Numbered from the stretch's first letter, positions 45,032 to 52,830 are shown. The stretch: DNA of 64,000 nucleotides from JAFMJV01 sp034436555 (GCA_034436555.1 DAOTUU010000061.1:62001-126000), one strand, 5' to 3'. Notes: a model not told the origin generated them from the letters alone. Made by a program: numbers and translations.

Positions 45032-45060
45032 ACGGTACCGAACGTCTGTTCGATTGTCAA
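45032..45060 (-). promoter_or_regulatory. lexA promoter with SOS box in the spacer
   Basis: On the minus strand TTGACA (45060-45055) and TACCGT (45037-45032) are 17 nt apart, a near-ideal sigma-70-type promoter. The spacer contains the perfect palindrome CGAACAGACGTTCG (45052-45039), which matches 13 of 14 positions of the Gram-positive SOS box CGAACRNRYGTTYG. LexA bound here would block its own promoter. Confidence 0.88.
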
Positions 45061-45100
45061 GCACCATGCCTCCTCGGCCGGAGGGCCGCGGGCCCCCTGC

Positions 45101-45106
45101 TAGACT
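45101..45106 (+). promoter_or_regulatory. -10 element upstream of the DUF1232 gene (TAGACT)
   Basis: TAGACT ends 10 nt before ATG 45117, and no ribosome-binding site is present. It would drive DUF1232 and rplI together. Confidence 0.45.
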
Positions 45107-45116
45107 TCCCTGTCCG

Positions 45117-45605
45117 ATGGCCCTGCGTCTCCCCCTGCGCCTTGGACTGAGCGTGCTCAGCCTGTGGCCGTTCCTGCCCATCGCGGCTCGTGCGCCGTTG
45201 TACGGGCGACTGCTCGTGGAACTGCTCGCCGACGGGCGTGTGCCAGCGTCTCGCAAGGCCGTCATCGGGCTCGCGGCCGCATACGTCGCATCACCCATCG
45301 ACCTGATCCCGGATTGGATCCCGGTCATCAGCCGCCTGGATGACGTGGCGGTGATCATCGTCGCGCTGGACGTCTTCCTCGAGGGAGTGCCGCGTGATGT
45401 GCTTCTCGATAGGATGTACACGCTGGGCATCGATGGTCGCGAGCTGGAACGTGACATGGAATCGGTGCGCCGGTTCCTGCCGGGCCCGATACGCTCGGCG
45501 ATGATGCGCCTGCCCGAACTCATCGAGGCAGGCATGACGCTCGTCCGGAGCCGACTGGTGGACTCAACCGGGCTGCCGGACACAAGGAGGAACGCCTCGC
45601 AGTGA
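45117..45605 (+). CDS. DUF1232-family membrane protein
   Basis: This is a 162-residue protein. The family core is AAYVASPIDLIPDWIPVISRLDDVAVIIVALDVFL, in which SPIDLIPD and LDD are the hallmark; an N-terminal hydrophobic part (LGLSVLSLWPFLPIAA) precedes it. The molecular role is unknown. Its stop overlaps the rplI start (GTGA at 45602-45605), so the two are translated in series, an unusual partner for a ribosomal protein. Confidence 0.85.
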   Translation: MALRLPLRLGLSVLSLWPFLPIAARAPLYGRLLVELLADGRVPASRKAVIGLAAAYVASPIDLIPDWIPVISRLDDVAVIIVALDVFLEGVPRDVLLDRMYTLGIDGRELERDMESVRRFLPGPIRSAMMRLPELIEAGMTLVRSRLVDSTGLPDTRRNASQ

Positions 45606-46048
45606 AGGTCATCCTGACCCAGGACGTCCCGTCGCTCGGCAAGAGCGGCGAACTGAAGGACGTGGCAGACGGCTACGCCCGCAACTTCCTGATCCCGCAG
45701 CGCAAGGCCGTGTCGGCCGCGGGCGGTGCGTATCGCGCCTGGCAGCACGACATCGCCAGCCGTGAGGAGAAGCGGAAGCGCGAACGGGAGGAAGCGGAGA
45801 TCGCCGCCCAGCGAATCGGCAGCACCACGCTGACGATGGGCGTCAAGGTCGGCGAGGGCGGCAAGCTCTATGGCTCGATCACCGCCAAGGACATCGCCGA
45901 TGCGCTCGGTCGGCGCGGCATCGTGGTCGACCGGCACAAGATCGATCTCGCGGAGCCGCTCAAGACCCTGGGCACCTACAAGGTCGCCATCCGCGTCTAC
46001 GCCGGCCTCACCCCTGAGGTCACCATCGCGGTCGAGCCAAAGGGCTGA
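45602..46048 (+). CDS. rplI: 50S ribosomal protein L9
   Basis: This is a 148-residue protein with the L9 start (KVILTQDVPSLGKSGELKDV, then DGYARNFLIPQRKA), the long connecting helix (SREEKRKREREEAEIAAQRI) and the C-terminal domain (GEGGKLYGSITAKDIADAL, RRGIVVDRHKIDL). L9 binds 23S rRNA near the L1 stalk and helps keep the reading frame. GTG 45602 has AAGGAGG about 10 nt upstream within the DUF1232 gene. Confidence 0.97.
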   Translation: MKVILTQDVPSLGKSGELKDVADGYARNFLIPQRKAVSAAGGAYRAWQHDIASREEKRKREREEAEIAAQRIGSTTLTMGVKVGEGGKLYGSITAKDIADALGRRGIVVDRHKIDLAEPLKTLGTYKVAIRVYAGLTPEVTIAVEPKG

Positions 46049-46091
46049 CCCGGCTCCGTCCCATCCGGACGGGGTGCAAGATAGCGCCGCC

Positions 46092-47336
46092 ATGAGCGGC
46101 GCGACCATCCTCCACGTCGATCTCGACGCGTTCTTCGCGGCCGTCGAGCAGCGCGATCGGCCTGAGCTCCGGGGCCGACCCGTCATCGTGGGCGGCGGCG
46201 GTCCCGGCGACCGGGGTGTCGTCAGCGCGGCCTCCTACGAGGCGCGCCGGTTCGGCGTGCGCTCCGCCATGCCCCTCAGGACCGCGGGAGCACTCTGCCC
46301 GCAGGGCGTCTTCGTGCCCGTCGACGGGCGCAGGTACGCGCGGGTCAGCCGAGAGGTCATGGCCATCCTGCGGCGATTCTCGCCGCTGGTGGAGCAGATC
46401 TCCATCGACGAGGCCTTCCTGGACGTGCGGGGAACGGAGGCGCTCCACGGGATACCGGAGGCCATCGCCCGATCGATCAAGGCGACCGTCCTCGGCGAGC
46501 TTGGGCTGACCGCATCGGTCGGCGTCGCTGCGACGCGCCTGGTGGCGAAGGTCGCGTCCGACCTGCGCAAGCCCGACGGCCTGGTGGTCGTGCCAGCCGG
46601 GGAGGAGGAGGCGTTCCTGGCGCCCCTGCCCATCGCCCGGCTGTGGGGCGTGGGCGAGAAGTCCCGGGCGGTGCTCGCGGAGTACGGGGTACGCACCATC
46701 GGGGACCTGGCAATGCTGCCGGCCGACCTGCTCCAGCGGCGCTTCGGGACAATGGGCCCGGTGCTCCACGATCGCGCCCGCGGCGTCGATCCCACCCCCG
46801 TGGGCGACGGTGAGGCGGCCAAGTCCGTGAGCCACGAGCACACCTTCGACCGGGATACCAACGACTGGGAGGTCATCGAGCGGACGCTCCTGGCCCTGTG
46901 CGAGGGAGTCGCTGGACGCCTTCGGGCGGGCGGCGTCAAGGCGGGCACCGTGACCGTCAAGGTGCGCGACTCCGGATTTGCGACGCACACCCGACAACGG
47001 ACGCTGCCGCAGCCGACCGACCAGACCGAACGCATCTGGAGGGTCGCGCTGGAGCTGGCCCGTCCGCAGGTGCACGGGCGAACCGTGCGGCTGCTGGGCG
47101 TCGCGGCGAGCCATCTCGCGGAGCGCGAGCAGCTGGCGCTGTTCGGCGATGACGAGCGCACGACAGCCGCCAATCGCGCCACCGACGACATCCGGAGACG
47201 TTTCGGAGCGAAGGCGATCGTCCGGGCGCGACTGCTCCAGAGCGGTGTCGCGGAGCCCTTCGAGCGCGACCATCTCCAAGCTCCGGAGGCGAACCGCGTG
47301 GGGCGAACCCGTCCACCCGGCGAACACCGGGACTGA
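46092..47336 (+). CDS. dinB: Y-family DNA polymerase IV (DinB)
   Basis: This is a 414-residue translesion polymerase. It has the catalytic start ILHVDLDAFFAAVEQRD, the second metal site QISIDEAFLDVRG, the SVGVAATRLVAKVASDLRKPDG segment, a helix-hairpin-helix (LWGVGEKSRAVLAEYGVRTI), and the little-finger domain. QLALF near the C-terminus is a typical sliding-clamp-binding peptide. ATG 46092 follows rplI by 43 nt. I see no SOS box directly before it. An IS110-type element follows it. Confidence 0.95.
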   Translation: MSGATILHVDLDAFFAAVEQRDRPELRGRPVIVGGGGPGDRGVVSAASYEARRFGVRSAMPLRTAGALCPQGVFVPVDGRRYARVSREVMAILRRFSPLVEQISIDEAFLDVRGTEALHGIPEAIARSIKATVLGELGLTASVGVAATRLVAKVASDLRKPDGLVVVPAGEEEAFLAPLPIARLWGVGEKSRAVLAEYGVRTIGDLAMLPADLLQRRFGTMGPVLHDRARGVDPTPVGDGEAAKSVSHEHTFDRDTNDWEVIERTLLALCEGVAGRLRAGGVKAGTVTVKVRDSGFATHTRQRTLPQPTDQTERIWRVALELARPQVHGRTVRLLGVAASHLAEREQLALFGDDERTTAANRATDDIRRRFGAKAIVRARLLQSGVAEPFERDHLQAPEANRVGRTRPPGEHRD

Positions 47337-47391
47337 GGGGCCAGCCGAGGGCGGAATCCGTGCCATGTGAGCTGCTTCGAAAAGAACCCCC

Positions 47392-48618
47392 TCAAGCGCT
47401 CGGCACGGCGCTGACGTGGTAGCCGAGCGCCTCGATGCGCCCGGTGAGACGCCTGATGGTCCTCTCCCGATCGCGCTCATCGAACCATGTGGTCCCGAGG
47501 TCTTGGTAGACGACGCCGCGACCAAGGATATGGAAGGCGGTCACGAGCAGCACGTGGGCGAGGGCGAACGTCGCGCGCTTGGCACCCCGGCGCGCCGCGA
47601 GCCGCCTGTAGCGGGCGCCGAGATAGGTGTCGCTCCGCCCGGCGGACTTGGCGGCCTCGACGAGCATCGAGCGGAGCCAGGGGCTGCCCTTGCGGGCGCG
47701 TCCCGAGCGGGACCTGCCCGCGCTCTCGTGGCTGCCCGGGCACAGCCCGGCCCACGACGCGAGGTGACGCGACGTCGGGAAGCGGCCCATGTCGTGGCCG
47801 ACCTCGGCGAGGATCGTCTCGGCCGTCCGCCGGCCGATGCCGGGCACCGTCTGGAGCCGCTCGATCTCGGCCTGGAGCGGGGCGAGCCTCGCCGCGATCT
47901 CGACCGAGGTCCGCTCGATCAGCTCGTCGATCGTGTCCAGCATCCGGAGCTGCACGGACAGCAGGAACGCCTGGTGCGGGCCGAACCGCCCGGCGAGGGC
48001 TTCCACGAGCGCGTCGCGCTTCTCGCGCAGGCGACCGCGGGCGTGGGCCGCGAGCCGCTCGGGGTCGGTCTCGCCCGCGATGAGTGCCTCGAGCATCTCG
48101 CGGCCGGAGACCCCCACGACGTTGGAGGCCACGGACGCCAGCTTGATGTTGGCGCCCTCGAGCACCTTCTGGATGCGGTTCACCTCCGCCGAGCGCTGCT
48201 GGAGGAGCACGGTCCGGTAGCGGGTGAGCTCGCGCAGCTCGCGCGCGGGGCGGTCGGGGATGAACGAGGGTCGCAGGAGCCCGTGGCGCAGCAGGTCCGC
48301 GATCCACTCCGCGTCCCGCACGTCGGTCTTGCGGCCGGGCACGGCCTTGAGGTGCTGGGCGTTGACAACGAGGATCTCGAAGCGACCCTCGAGCACGTTG
48401 TACACGGGCTTCCAGAACGACCCCGTGCTCTCCATCGCGACGACCGTGACCGCGACCGACGCGAGCCAGTCGGACAGCTCGAGGAGGCCGGCCGTCGTCG
48501 TCCGGAACGAGGCGAGCTCGCGGGTGGGATGGCCGCGCGGACCGGGGGTGAGGCGGCAGGCCACGATCATCCGCTTGTGGACGTCGAGACCGGCGCATCG
48601 AGCGTTGACCACATCCAT
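47392..48618 (-). CDS. IS110-family transposase (DEDD recombinase)
   Basis: This is a 408-residue protein with the N-terminal DEDD domain (AGLDVHKRMIVACRL with the first Asp, VVAMESTGSFWKPVYNVL with Glu, KTDVRDAEWIADLLRHGLL with two Asp). The C-terminal Transposase_20 domain has the helix-hairpin-helix TVPGIGRRTAETILAEVG and the catalytic-Ser region FASWAG-like LASWAGLCPGSHESAG. No stop or frameshift breaks it, so the enzyme is probably active. IS110 enzymes recombine at a short core guided by a structured RNA from the element. Confidence 0.95.
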   Translation of the reverse strand: MDVVNARCAGLDVHKRMIVACRLTPGPRGHPTRELASFRTTTAGLLELSDWLASVAVTVVAMESTGSFWKPVYNVLEGRFEILVVNAQHLKAVPGRKTDVRDAEWIADLLRHGLLRPSFIPDRPARELRELTRYRTVLLQQRSAEVNRIQKVLEGANIKLASVASNVVGVSGREMLEALIAGETDPERLAAHARGRLREKRDALVEALAGRFGPHQAFLLSVQLRMLDTIDELIERTSVEIAARLAPLQAEIERLQTVPGIGRRTAETILAEVGHDMGRFPTSRHLASWAGLCPGSHESAGRSRSGRARKGSPWLRSMLVEAAKSAGRSDTYLGARYRRLAARRGAKRATFALAHVLLVTAFHILGRGVVYQDLGTTWFDERDRERTIRRLTGRIEALGYHVSAVPSA

Positions 48619-48827
48619 CTCGGTCGCTCCTCCGCTGCGCGACCGACCGGCGGGCGCCCATCGTTCAGAAACTGCTTCGCGTGCTCACCCCCGGAGGGGC
48701 GGCGACAGACGGCGATGCCCGCGAGCGCCCGGGGCCAGGCTGACACGCGGGCTCGTGGCACCAAACTTGGTGGGGCCTCTGATGTCCGGCCGGCCGCCCG
48801 ACCATTTTCATCCGCGGCGGTGGGACG
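48619..48827 (-). ncRNA. candidate bridge RNA region of the IS110 element
   Basis: This stretch of about 209 bases, on the 5' side of the transposase, carries no plausible gene. IS110-group elements are known to transcribe a bridge RNA from this position, with loops that base-pair to target and donor DNA. Next to the outer end an 8-bp inverted repeat (GCGTGCCA at 48827-48834, TGGCACGC at 48842-48849) can form a hairpin. I could not fold the RNA or identify its guide loops, so this is a positional call. Confidence 0.4.
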
Positions 48828-48893
48828 CGTGCCATGAGAGCTGGCACGCCGACCGACCATCCTGCGACTCATCGGTCAGGCCAGGACCAAGGC

Positions 48894-48951
48894 TTGACAA
48901 TCGAACGGATGTTCGGGTACGGTCTGGGGGACGCAATCGAACGGATGTTCT
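48894..48951 (+). promoter_or_regulatory. SOS-controlled promoter with two LexA boxes
   Basis: TTGACA (48894-48899) and TACGGT (48918-48923) are 18 nt apart. Inside the spacer CGAACGGATGTTCG (48902-48915) matches all 14 positions of the Gram-positive SOS box. A second box, CGAACGGATGTTCT (48938-48951), matches 13 of 14 and lies just past the transcription start. The layout copies that of the lexA promoter and predicts tight repression by LexA. Confidence 0.9.
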
Positions 48952-49011
48952 CTCGCCGCCGTGGTGCCCCGGTCCGGAGAGCCTCGACAGCCACATGGAA
49001 GGAGTCCGGAG

Positions 49012-49293
49012 ATGGCCATGATCAATGTCGCGCCGGTCCACGTCTCGGTCCGGTGTGACCTGCGCACAGGCGTGCCGCGGGTCGTGCGCGCAGCGGGGGA
49101 CCTTCTGGATGTCCTCGAGGTGGAGCGTGTCCGAGACGAATCGAAGGCCTATCCCGTCGGCGAAGGCCCTCGCACGCTGTTCGTCGTGAGGACGGGGTCA
49201 GCGCGACTCCGGCTGGCCTTCGGCCATCGGGATCGGCGCTGGGCGGTCGTCGGTGTGGACCCGGTGACCGAGGCCCAGCCGAGCGTCATCTGA
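49012..49293 (+). CDS. small SOS-regulated protein, possibly DUF6504-like
   Basis: This is a 93-residue protein with an all-beta look: VHVSVRCDLRTGVPRVVRAA, then GDLLDVLEVERVRDES, then RTLFVVRTGSARLRLAFGHRDRRWAVVGVD. ATG 49012 has AAGGAG about 8 nt upstream. The pattern (G.P..., a Trp-containing last strand, small size) reminds me of the DUF6504 proteins found beside Y-family polymerases in actinobacteria, but I cannot confirm this. Two LexA boxes in its promoter and the nearby dinB support a role in damage tolerance. Confidence 0.65.
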   Translation: MAMINVAPVHVSVRCDLRTGVPRVVRAAGDLLDVLEVERVRDESKAYPVGEGPRTLFVVRTGSARLRLAFGHRDRRWAVVGVDPVTEAQPSVI

Positions 49294-49345
49294 AGCGGTG
49301 CCCCGCAAGGCGCAGACGTCGTCGCGCATGCGAGAATTCAGCCCG

Positions 49346-50005
49346 ATGTCAGCCACGCCCGGTCCCTTCGCCGAGTTGACCGTCGGCACCTTCACGGAGC
49401 ATCTGGCCTCTGTGGCGCCCACGCCGGGGGGCGGCAGCGCTTCAGCGATCACCGGAGCGCTCGCCGCCAGCCTGGTCGCGATGGTCGCTCGGCTGTCCGC
49501 CGATCGGCCGCGCTACGCGGCGCACGTGGCCACCCATGACCGAGCACTCGCGGCAGCCGAGGCGGCTCGACTCCGGTTCCTGACGCTTGCGGACGAGGAC
49601 GCTCGCGCCTACGCCGCGTACGGAGACGCCCGACGCCTGCCGAAGGTGACACCGGCAGACATCGCCGCCCGGGACGCGGCAATCGCGAAGGCGGCGATCG
49701 CGGCTGCCGAGGTCCCCATGGAGATCGTGCGGCAGTGTCACGCCCTCATCCACCAGATCGAGAGCCTGGCGGGGCGCAGCAACCTGAACGCAGCGAGCGA
49801 CCTGGACGTCGGCGCGCTGCTCGCGCTCGCGGCCGCCCGTGGCGCGGGAGCGAACGTGCTTATCAACCTCCCTTCGATCGAGGACCAGAAGGTGACGTCC
49901 GCGCTTCTCGCCGAGGTGGAGAGGGTGCTGCACGAGATCGAGTCCGCCGCGGCGATGGTGCACGGGCATGTCCGCTCGGGCAATCTACGGGGGCCGGAGA
50001 GCTGA
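49346..50005 (+). CDS. fchA: methenyl-/formimino-THF cyclodeaminase-type protein
   Basis: This is a 219-residue, all-helical protein of the FTCD C-terminal domain family: LTVGTFTEHLASVAPTPGGGSASAITGALAASLVAMVARL, then EDARAYAAYGDARRLP, then ALLALAAARGAGANVLINL. It releases ammonia from 5-formimino-THF and forms 5,10-methenyl-THF. ATG 49346 starts the family sequence; GAGAAT 8 nt upstream may be its -10 element. It stands 79 nt before formate-THF ligase, and its substrate would come from the monofunctional FtcD encoded 11 kb away. Confidence 0.88.
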   Translation: MSATPGPFAELTVGTFTEHLASVAPTPGGGSASAITGALAASLVAMVARLSADRPRYAAHVATHDRALAAAEAARLRFLTLADEDARAYAAYGDARRLPKVTPADIAARDAAIAKAAIAAAEVPMEIVRQCHALIHQIESLAGRSNLNAASDLDVGALLALAAARGAGANVLINLPSIEDQKVTSALLAEVERVLHEIESAAAMVHGHVRSGNLRGPES

Positions 50006-50083
50006 CGCTTCCTGGCGGCCGCGGAGGAGCGACCGTCCCAGGGTCACGAGTGTGAAGCCGGTGCCAGCGGGGACGCCCTGACC

Positions 50084-51781
50084 ATGTCGATGCCCAACAG
50101 CCTCCAGATCGCCCAGCAGGCGAAGCTGCGACCCATCCTTGACGTCGCCGCGGAGATGGGCGTCCTGCCCGATGAGCTGGAACTGTTCGGGCCATACAAG
50201 GCGAAGGTCAAGCTGGACATCCTTCATCGCCTCGCGGGACGACCCGACGGGCGCGAGATCGTGGTCACCGCGATCACCCCGACGCCCCTCGGCGAAGGCA
50301 AGACGACGACGACGGTCGGCCTGGCCCAGGCGCTGAACCGGATCGGCGTGCGCACGGCCGCCGCGGTGCGTCAGCCGTCCCTCGGCCCGGTCTTCGGCAT
50401 CAAGGGGGGAGGTGCCGGCGGCGGCTACTCCCAGATCGTCCCCATGGAGGACATCAACCTCCACTTCACGGGTGACCTCCATGCCGTCGCCGCGGCACAC
50501 AACACCGGGGCCGCCTTCCTGGATAACGTGCTGCTGCGCGGCAACGACATGGACATCGATCCGGCGACGATCCGCTGGCCGAGAGTGGTCGACGTGAATG
50601 ACCGGGTGCTGCGTCGGGTCGAGATCGGTCTCGGAGAGAAGTCGGGCTCCCGCGAGTCGGAGTTCCACATCACCGCCGCCTCGGAGGTGATGGCCATCCT
50701 CGCGCTCGCCTCCGACCTCGCGGACCTGCGCCAGCGGATCGGGCGGATCATCGTCGCGGAGACCCGCTCCGGACGACCCGTGACCATGGAGGACCTCAGG
50801 GTCGCCGGTGCGATGTCCGTGGTGATGCGTGATGCCATCAAGCCGAACCTCGCACAGACCCTGGAGGGTGGCCCGGCGTTCGTCCATGCCGGCCCGTTCG
50901 CCAACATCGCTCACGGCAATTCATCGGTCGTCGCCGATCGGGTGGCGCTCAAGCTCGTCGATGCCGTGGTCACCGAGGGTGGCTTCGGGTCGGACATGGG
51001 CTTCCAGAAGTTCGTGGATATCAAGTGCCGGTTCAGCGGGTTGCGTCCCAGCGCCGCGGTCATCGTGGCCACCATCCGCGCGCTCAAGATGCACGGTGGC
51101 GTCGGCACCATCGTCGCGGGCAAGCCGCTCGATGAGGCGCTGCTGCGTGAGAACCCGGAGGCGGTGCGCATCGGCGCGGCGAACCTCGCCCAGCACATCG
51201 CGATCACGACGCGCTACGGCATCCCGGCCGTCGTGGCCATCAACAGCTTCCCGGACGACCGGGACTCAGAGGTCGAGGTCGTCCAGGAGGTGGCTAGGGA
51301 AGCTGGCGCCCGCGCCTGCGTCGTGTCCCGGCACTTCTCCGACGGCGGGGCCGGCGCCGAGGAGCTGGCGCGCGCCGTTTGGCAGGTCGCACAGGACGGC
51401 GCCCCCGGGTTCCGGTTCCTGAACGAGGCGGATGCGACGCTGCGGGAGCGGATCGAATCGATCGCGACGGATGTCTATGGCGCGGACGGCGTGGACTTCA
51501 CCGAGGCGGCGTTCGCGTCCATGGAGGCGATCGACCGCATGGGATACGGGCGTGTGCCCGTGTGCATGGCCAAGACGCAGTCGTCGCTCAGCCATGACCC
51601 CGCGCTGAAGGGCAGACCGCGCGGCTGGCGACTGCCCATCCGGGACGCCCGACTGTTTGCCGGAGCGGGCTTCGTGACCGCCTACTGTGGTGACATGCGC
51701 ACGATGCCCGGACTGCCGGCGCATCCCAACGGAGAGGGCGTCGACCTGGACCGCGACGGTCGGATCGTCGGCTTGTTCTAG
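50084..51781 (+). CDS. fhs: formate-tetrahydrofolate ligase
   Basis: This is a 565-residue enzyme that joins formate to THF with ATP, giving 10-formyl-THF. The P-loop is TPLGEGKTTTTVGLAQAL at about residues 67-84; RQPSLGPVFGIKGGGAGGGYSQ, the FTGDLHAV motif, EGGFGSDMGFQKF, NLAQHI and the C-terminal TAYCGDMRTMPGLPAHP are all present. Length is as usual for the family. Together with fchA it links C1 units from histidine to the folate pool. Confidence 0.97.
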   Translation: MSMPNSLQIAQQAKLRPILDVAAEMGVLPDELELFGPYKAKVKLDILHRLAGRPDGREIVVTAITPTPLGEGKTTTTVGLAQALNRIGVRTAAAVRQPSLGPVFGIKGGGAGGGYSQIVPMEDINLHFTGDLHAVAAAHNTGAAFLDNVLLRGNDMDIDPATIRWPRVVDVNDRVLRRVEIGLGEKSGSRESEFHITAASEVMAILALASDLADLRQRIGRIIVAETRSGRPVTMEDLRVAGAMSVVMRDAIKPNLAQTLEGGPAFVHAGPFANIAHGNSSVVADRVALKLVDAVVTEGGFGSDMGFQKFVDIKCRFSGLRPSAAVIVATIRALKMHGGVGTIVAGKPLDEALLRENPEAVRIGAANLAQHIAITTRYGIPAVVAINSFPDDRDSEVEVVQEVAREAGARACVVSRHFSDGGAGAEELARAVWQVAQDGAPGFRFLNEADATLRERIESIATDVYGADGVDFTEAAFASMEAIDRMGYGRVPVCMAKTQSSLSHDPALKGRPRGWRLPIRDARLFAGAGFVTAYCGDMRTMPGLPAHPNGEGVDLDRDGRIVGLF

Positions 51782-51805
51782 GGCCGGGCCCCGTCGACGC
51801 ACCTG

Positions 51806-51875
51806 GCGGTCAGGCGGGATGCGCCGCCGCGCACAGCGCCGACCGCGGGTCAGGCCGGATGCGCCGCCACGTACA
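51806..51875. repeat. imperfect direct repeat of about 27 bp
   Basis: GTCAGGCNGGATGCGCCGCC occurs at about 51809-51828 and again at about 51849-51868, and the similarity extends a few bases (GCGCACA versus ACGTACA). The second copy covers the 3' end of the His-rich gene. It looks like a small local duplication. Confidence 0.6.
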
Positions 51876-52080
51876 GGACGCCAGCGACGAGCAGGCCGGA
51901 TGCGGTGCCGAGGATCGCCGCCCCCCATGCCCTGAGGTCGAGCGGGCCGAGCGGCTCGCCTCCGTGACCGTGGTCATCCTCGCCGTGCGCGTCGGCCTGA
52001 TGACCGTGCTCGCCTCCCGCCATGCCGGCGTCATGGCCGGAAGCGGCATGGTCATCGTGGGCCTGGGCGGCGCCTGACAT
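51850..52080 (-). CDS. small His-rich single-pass membrane protein
   Basis: This is a 76-residue protein. Residues 5-45 are packed with His, Asp and Glu (HDDHAASGHDAG, GEHGHQADAHGEDDHGHGG), and one membrane helix follows (AWGAAILGTASGLLVAGVLYVAA). It probably binds divalent metal such as zinc, cobalt or nickel at the membrane; the topology (His on which side) is not clear. ATG 52080 has GGAGGG upstream; ATG 52092 is possible. A TATCCT (complement of 52110-52115) may be its -10 element. It is divergent from the phosphatase gene. Confidence 0.7.
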   Translation of the reverse strand: MSGAAQAHDDHAASGHDAGMAGGEHGHQADAHGEDDHGHGGEPLGPLDLRAWGAAILGTASGLLVAGVLYVAAHPA

Positions 52081-52122
52081 CGATCCCTCCATCTCGTGTG
52101 AACCGATCAAGGATACGCGCCG

Positions 52123-52128
52123 TAGACT
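52123..52128 (+). promoter_or_regulatory. -10 element of a leaderless gene (TAGACT)
   Basis: TAGACT ends 6 nt before GTG 52135 with no ribosome-binding site; it supports this GTG over ATG 52131, which is out of frame. Confidence 0.5.
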
Positions 52129-52134
52129 CGATGG

Positions 52135-52830
52135 GTGCTCACCCTCGTCCTGACGCGCCACGGCCACACCGACCGCTCGGAGCCCGAGCAGTACCTGGGC
52201 CAGCGGATCGACATCCCTCTGTCAGCGCGCGGCCGTGCCGACGCCGAGCGGCTGCGTGAGCGACTCGTGGGGGTGGAGTTCGCTCGGGTCATCGCAAGCC
52301 CTCTCCTGCGGACCCGCCAGACCGCCGCGATCGTCGCGCCGACGTTCCAGGTCGAGACCGACGATCGGCTCAAGGAGGCCGATTACGGCGCATGGGAGGG
52401 CATGCCCGCGCAGCTCCTCGACGCGTCTCAGCCCGAGCTTCGCGCAGCGTGGAAGGAGGATCCCGCCACCCGCGGTGCGCCGGGCGGCGAGAGCGGCGAC
52501 GCGATCGCTGAGCGCGCGTCGGCCTTCCTGCGCGACCTCTGCGCATGGGAGGTCGGACAACCCCCGCGCGGCGACGCGACCGGGGGCGCCACGGGACGGA
52601 CCGGGGGCGTCACGGGACGGCGCGTTCTGGTGGTGGGCCACAGCACCCTCAATCGGGTGCTCCTCGCGGTCGCCCTGGGCGTGCCCGTGCGCGACTATCG
52701 CCGTCGCCTGCGCCAGGACTGGCTGAACCTGACGGTGCTGCGGATGGATCGAGACGGCCGCGGCATGCTGATCCTCGCCAACGACGTCGCCCATCTTCGC
52801 CCGCCCGGCGCGCCACCCTGGTCCGACTGA
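52135..52830 (+). CDS. histidine phosphatase superfamily protein
   Basis: This is a 231-residue protein with the phospho-accepting motif LVLTRHGHTDRSE, the paired Arg/Glu region (ASPLLRTRQTAAIVAP, LKEADYGAWEGM), and the second His in VLVVGHSTLNRVLLA. This fits the cobC/phosphoglycerate-mutase-like branch; the substrate cannot be told. A Gly/Thr/Arg insertion (GGATGRTGGVTGRR) lies before the second His and comes from a short DNA repeat near 52580-52620. hutH follows 50 nt later with its own promoter. Confidence 0.88.
   Translation: MLTLVLTRHGHTDRSEPEQYLGQRIDIPLSARGRADAERLRERLVGVEFARVIASPLLRTRQTAAIVAPTFQVETDDRLKEADYGAWEGMPAQLLDASQPELRAAWKEDPATRGAPGGESGDAIAERASAFLRDLCAWEVGQPPRGDATGGATGRTGGVTGRRVLVVGHSTLNRVLLAVALGVPVRDYRRRLRQDWLNLTVLRMDRDGRGMLILANDVAHLRPPGAPPWSD

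Larger units (their letters stand above)
47359..48843 (-). mobile_element. IS110-family insertion sequence, apparently complete
   Basis: A full-length transposase gene (47392-48618) is bounded by a 16-bp imperfect direct repeat: CGTGCCATGTGAGCTG at 47359-47374 and CGTGCCATGAGAGCTG at 48828-48843 (15 of 16 identical). There are no terminal inverted repeats, as expected for IS110. The non-coding part is almost all on the 5' side of the transposase (about 210 bp), with only about 17 bp on the 3' side, the arrangement of the IS110 group. The exact ends are inferred from the repeats. It separates dinB from an SOS-controlled gene. Confidence 0.8.

Noticed and set aside
46056..46072. CCGTCC-CATCC-GGACGG between rplI and dinB considered as a terminator
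   Set aside because: The stem is only 6 bp with no T-run, which is common by chance at this GC content.
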